Source: Azospirillum brasilense (GTDB lineage Bacteria; Pseudomonadota; Alphaproteobacteria; Azospirillales; Azospirillaceae). From it: DNA of 64,000 nucleotides. A program made the translations under genes and the position numbers. The DNA lies in NCBI RefSeq assembly GCF_007827795.1, contig NZ_VITI01000003.1:528090-592089 (forward strand), given 5' to 3'. A model generated the notes under the pieces. The model saw only the letters and a list, made by a program, of their open reading frames with translations. It was not told where the DNA came from and did not search any database. Positions 62,642 to 64,000 of this stretch are shown one piece after another. Numbering within the stretch: position 1 is the stretch's first letter; each line of letters starts with the position of its first letter.

Positions 62642-64000
62642 TTACGACGCATTGCGCTGGGGGCGGCGCTGCGGACGCGGCCCCTCGCTGGCCGGAAAGG
62701 GGGACGGTGCCGGGGTTGCCGGCTGGGCCGAGCCGTCGGTTGCCGCGACCTTGGCGCCCTCGCGCAGCCGGTCGGCGCCCTGGATCACCACCGTCTCGCC
62801 GGGCCGCAAGCCCTGGGTGATGACGGTCTTCGCCCCGTCGCTGGCGCCGAGCGTCACCGGACGGACGGAGGCCGTGCTGTCCTCGCCGTTCACCACATAG
62901 ACATAGGTGCCGGGCGCCCCGCGCTGGACCGCCGCCACCGGGACCATCGGCACGCCGGCCAGCGTGTCCACCAGAAGCTGGACGTTGACGAACTGGTTGG
63001 GGAACAGCGACTGGTCGGTGTTGTCGAACTGGGCGCGCAGCTTGACCGTGCCGGTGGTCACGTCGATCTGGTTGTCCACCGTGGTCAGCGTGCCGGTCGC
63101 CAGCACGCGGTCGCGCGTCCGGTCGTAGGCGGTGACCGGCAGGTGCGCCCCGTCGCGCAGCCGCGCCATGATCGCCGGGATGTTGTCCTCCGGCAGGGTG
63201 AACAGGACGGAGATCGGCTGCACCTGGGTGATGACGACGATGCCGCCGGCCTCGCCCGCCGTGACGTAGTTGCCGGAATCGACCAGCCGCAGCCCGGCGC
63301 GGCCGGAGACGGGCGCGGTGATCCGGGTGTAGGACAGGTTGAGCTTGGCGTTCTCCACCGCCACCTGATCGGCCTTCACCGTGCCTTCATACTGCTGGAC
63401 CAGCGATTCCTGGGTGTCGCGCTGCTGCTTGGCGATGGAGTCCTGCTTGACCAGCAGGCGGTAGCGCTCCAGGTCCAGCCGGGCGTTCTTCAGCAACGCC
63501 TGATCGCGCAGAAGCTGGGCCTCGGCCTGTTCGACGGCAAGCTGGAAGGGCCGCGGGTCGACCTCCGCCAGGAAGTCGCCCTTCTGGACGGCCTGCCCCT
63601 CGGTGAAGGCGACCTGGGTGAGCTGGCCGCCGACCTGCGGGCGCACCGTGACGGTGGCGAGCGACGAGACGGTGCCAAGCCCGTTCAGCCGGATCGGCAT
63701 GTCGCCCTGTTCGACCGTGGCGGTGACCACCGGCGAGGCGGTCGGTATGCCGGGCCGGAAGCCGCCGGGCGGGCCGCCGCGCGCCGCCATTTCCGGCGCC
63801 GGACGGAAGGCGAACCACCAGACCCCGCCGCCGATCAGCGACAGCACCACCAGCCACGCCAGCACCCGCCCCAGGATCGAGCGCCGCCGTGGCGCGTCGG
63901 TCCGTTGGGCGTCGGGAGCCGACTGGTCCCGGCGGGCCTCCGGCACTGCCGTCGCGTGGCTGTCCGGCCCGGGCGCGGGCGGCGGTTTGAGAGGCGTGTC
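62642..64000 (-). CDS. mdtA: RND pump adaptor, MdtA-type; 5' end at or beyond window edge
   Basis: A HlyD-type membrane fusion protein. The visible part has a single membrane anchor (ILGRVLAWLVVLSLIGGGVW), the lipoyl halves (LATVTVRPQVGGQLTQVAF and VSGRAGLRLVDSGNYV), an alpha-hairpin (LLVKQDSIAKQQRDTQESLV) and a C-terminal PLD-like tail. A GTG at 63946 could start a 434-aa protein, but the frame stays open to the window edge with coding-like Pro-rich sequence, so the true start may be outside. It is first in the mdtABC-type operon. Confidence 0.9.
   Translation of the reverse strand, partial: DTPLKPPPAPGPDSHATAVPEARRDQSAPDAQRTDAPRRRSILGRVLAWLVVLSLIGGGVWWFAFRPAPEMAARGGPPGGFRPGIPTASPVVTATVEQGDMPIRLNGLGTVSSLATVTVRPQVGGQLTQVAFTEGQAVQKGDFLAEVDPRPFQLAVEQAEAQLLRDQALLKNARLDLERYRLLVKQDSIAKQQRDTQESLVQQYEGTVKADQVAVENAKLNLSYTRITAPVSGRAGLRLVDSGNYVTAGEAGGIVVITQVQPISVLFTLPEDNIPAIMARLRDGAHLPVTAYDRTRDRVLATGTLTTVDNQIDVTTGTVKLRAQFDNTDQSLFPNQFVNVQLLVDTLAGVPMVPVAAVQRGAPGTYVYVVNGEDSTASVRPVTLGASDGAKTVITQGLRPGETVVIQGADRLREGAKVAATDGSAQPATPAPSPFPASEGPRPQRRPQRNAS

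Noticed and set aside
1..64000. tRNA, rRNA or CRISPR features
   Set aside because: Reading the sequence showed no tRNA-like cloverleaf, rRNA segment or regularly spaced short repeats; a dedicated scan could not be run.

Overview
This 64-kb window comes from a high-GC alphaproteobacterium, most likely Azospirillum or a close relative. I infer this from the strong G/C third-position bias, a FixLJ-type oxygen-sensing pair, a kdpFABCDE operon, NodT/MdtABC-type efflux genes and a SPINDLY-type glycosyltransferase. I ran no database search, so the genus is a judgement. No rRNA, tRNA or CRISPR array was seen.

Left part (1-7.7 kb): housekeeping and accessory genes. These are a DUF808 membrane protein cut by the window edge, an XRE-type regulator, a small 64-aa gene with its own terminator, a TPR/GT41 glycosyltransferase, an HD hydrolase, a YadG/YadH-type ABC exporter and a GFA-type zinc protein. 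From 7.7 to 19.7 kb lies a catabolic locus: two amidases, two isochorismatase-fold cysteine hydrolases, a complete dipeptide-type ABC importer, an AbrB-type membrane protein and a GntR/FCD regulator. It looks built to import and hydrolyse an amide, ureido or carbamoyl compound as a nitrogen source. From 20.0 to 28.2 kb runs the potassium operon kdpFABC-kdpDE, with an extra 27-aa membrane ORF in front.

Middle part (28.3-41.3 kb): a TerC-family protein; a membrane/2Fe-2S/adenylate-cyclase fusion divergent from a CRP-like regulator that keeps cAMP-binding residues; YceI and a membrane protein; an RND pump with its adaptor; then an SDR, a MATE pump and a TetR regulator. Three copies of one sequence (TATAGATGTC, six bases, AATCTAA) lie in front of the pump, the SDR and the tetR gene, which marks a small drug- or stress-response regulon. 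A second TetR gene is cut short exactly where an integrase-bearing island begins.

Island (about 41.3-48.4 kb): the most unusual part. A tyrosine recombinase is followed by five translationally coupled genes: a radical SAM/SPASM enzyme, a methyltransferase, a Nudix domain fused to an HExxH domain resembling the putative alpha-ketoglutarate peptide beta-hydroxylases, a 69-aa protein and an unknown 219-aa protein. Converging on them are a 72-aa protein, a nucleotidyltransferase and a dTMP-kinase-like P-loop protein. I interpret this as a peptide-modification (RiPP-like) biosynthetic island with a possible nucleotide component; the product and the precursor are unproven.

Right part (48.9-64 kb): a nitroreductase, a lone receiver protein, FixJ- and FixL-type regulators (the FixL has two PAS domains that both keep the heme-ligand signature), a GMC oxidoreductase, and an outer-membrane factor plus two RND pumps and an adaptor (MdtABC type) running off the right edge. 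Palindromic intergenic repeats occur near 7.5, 19.7 and 56.1 kb; the first and last share a 38-base identical core.
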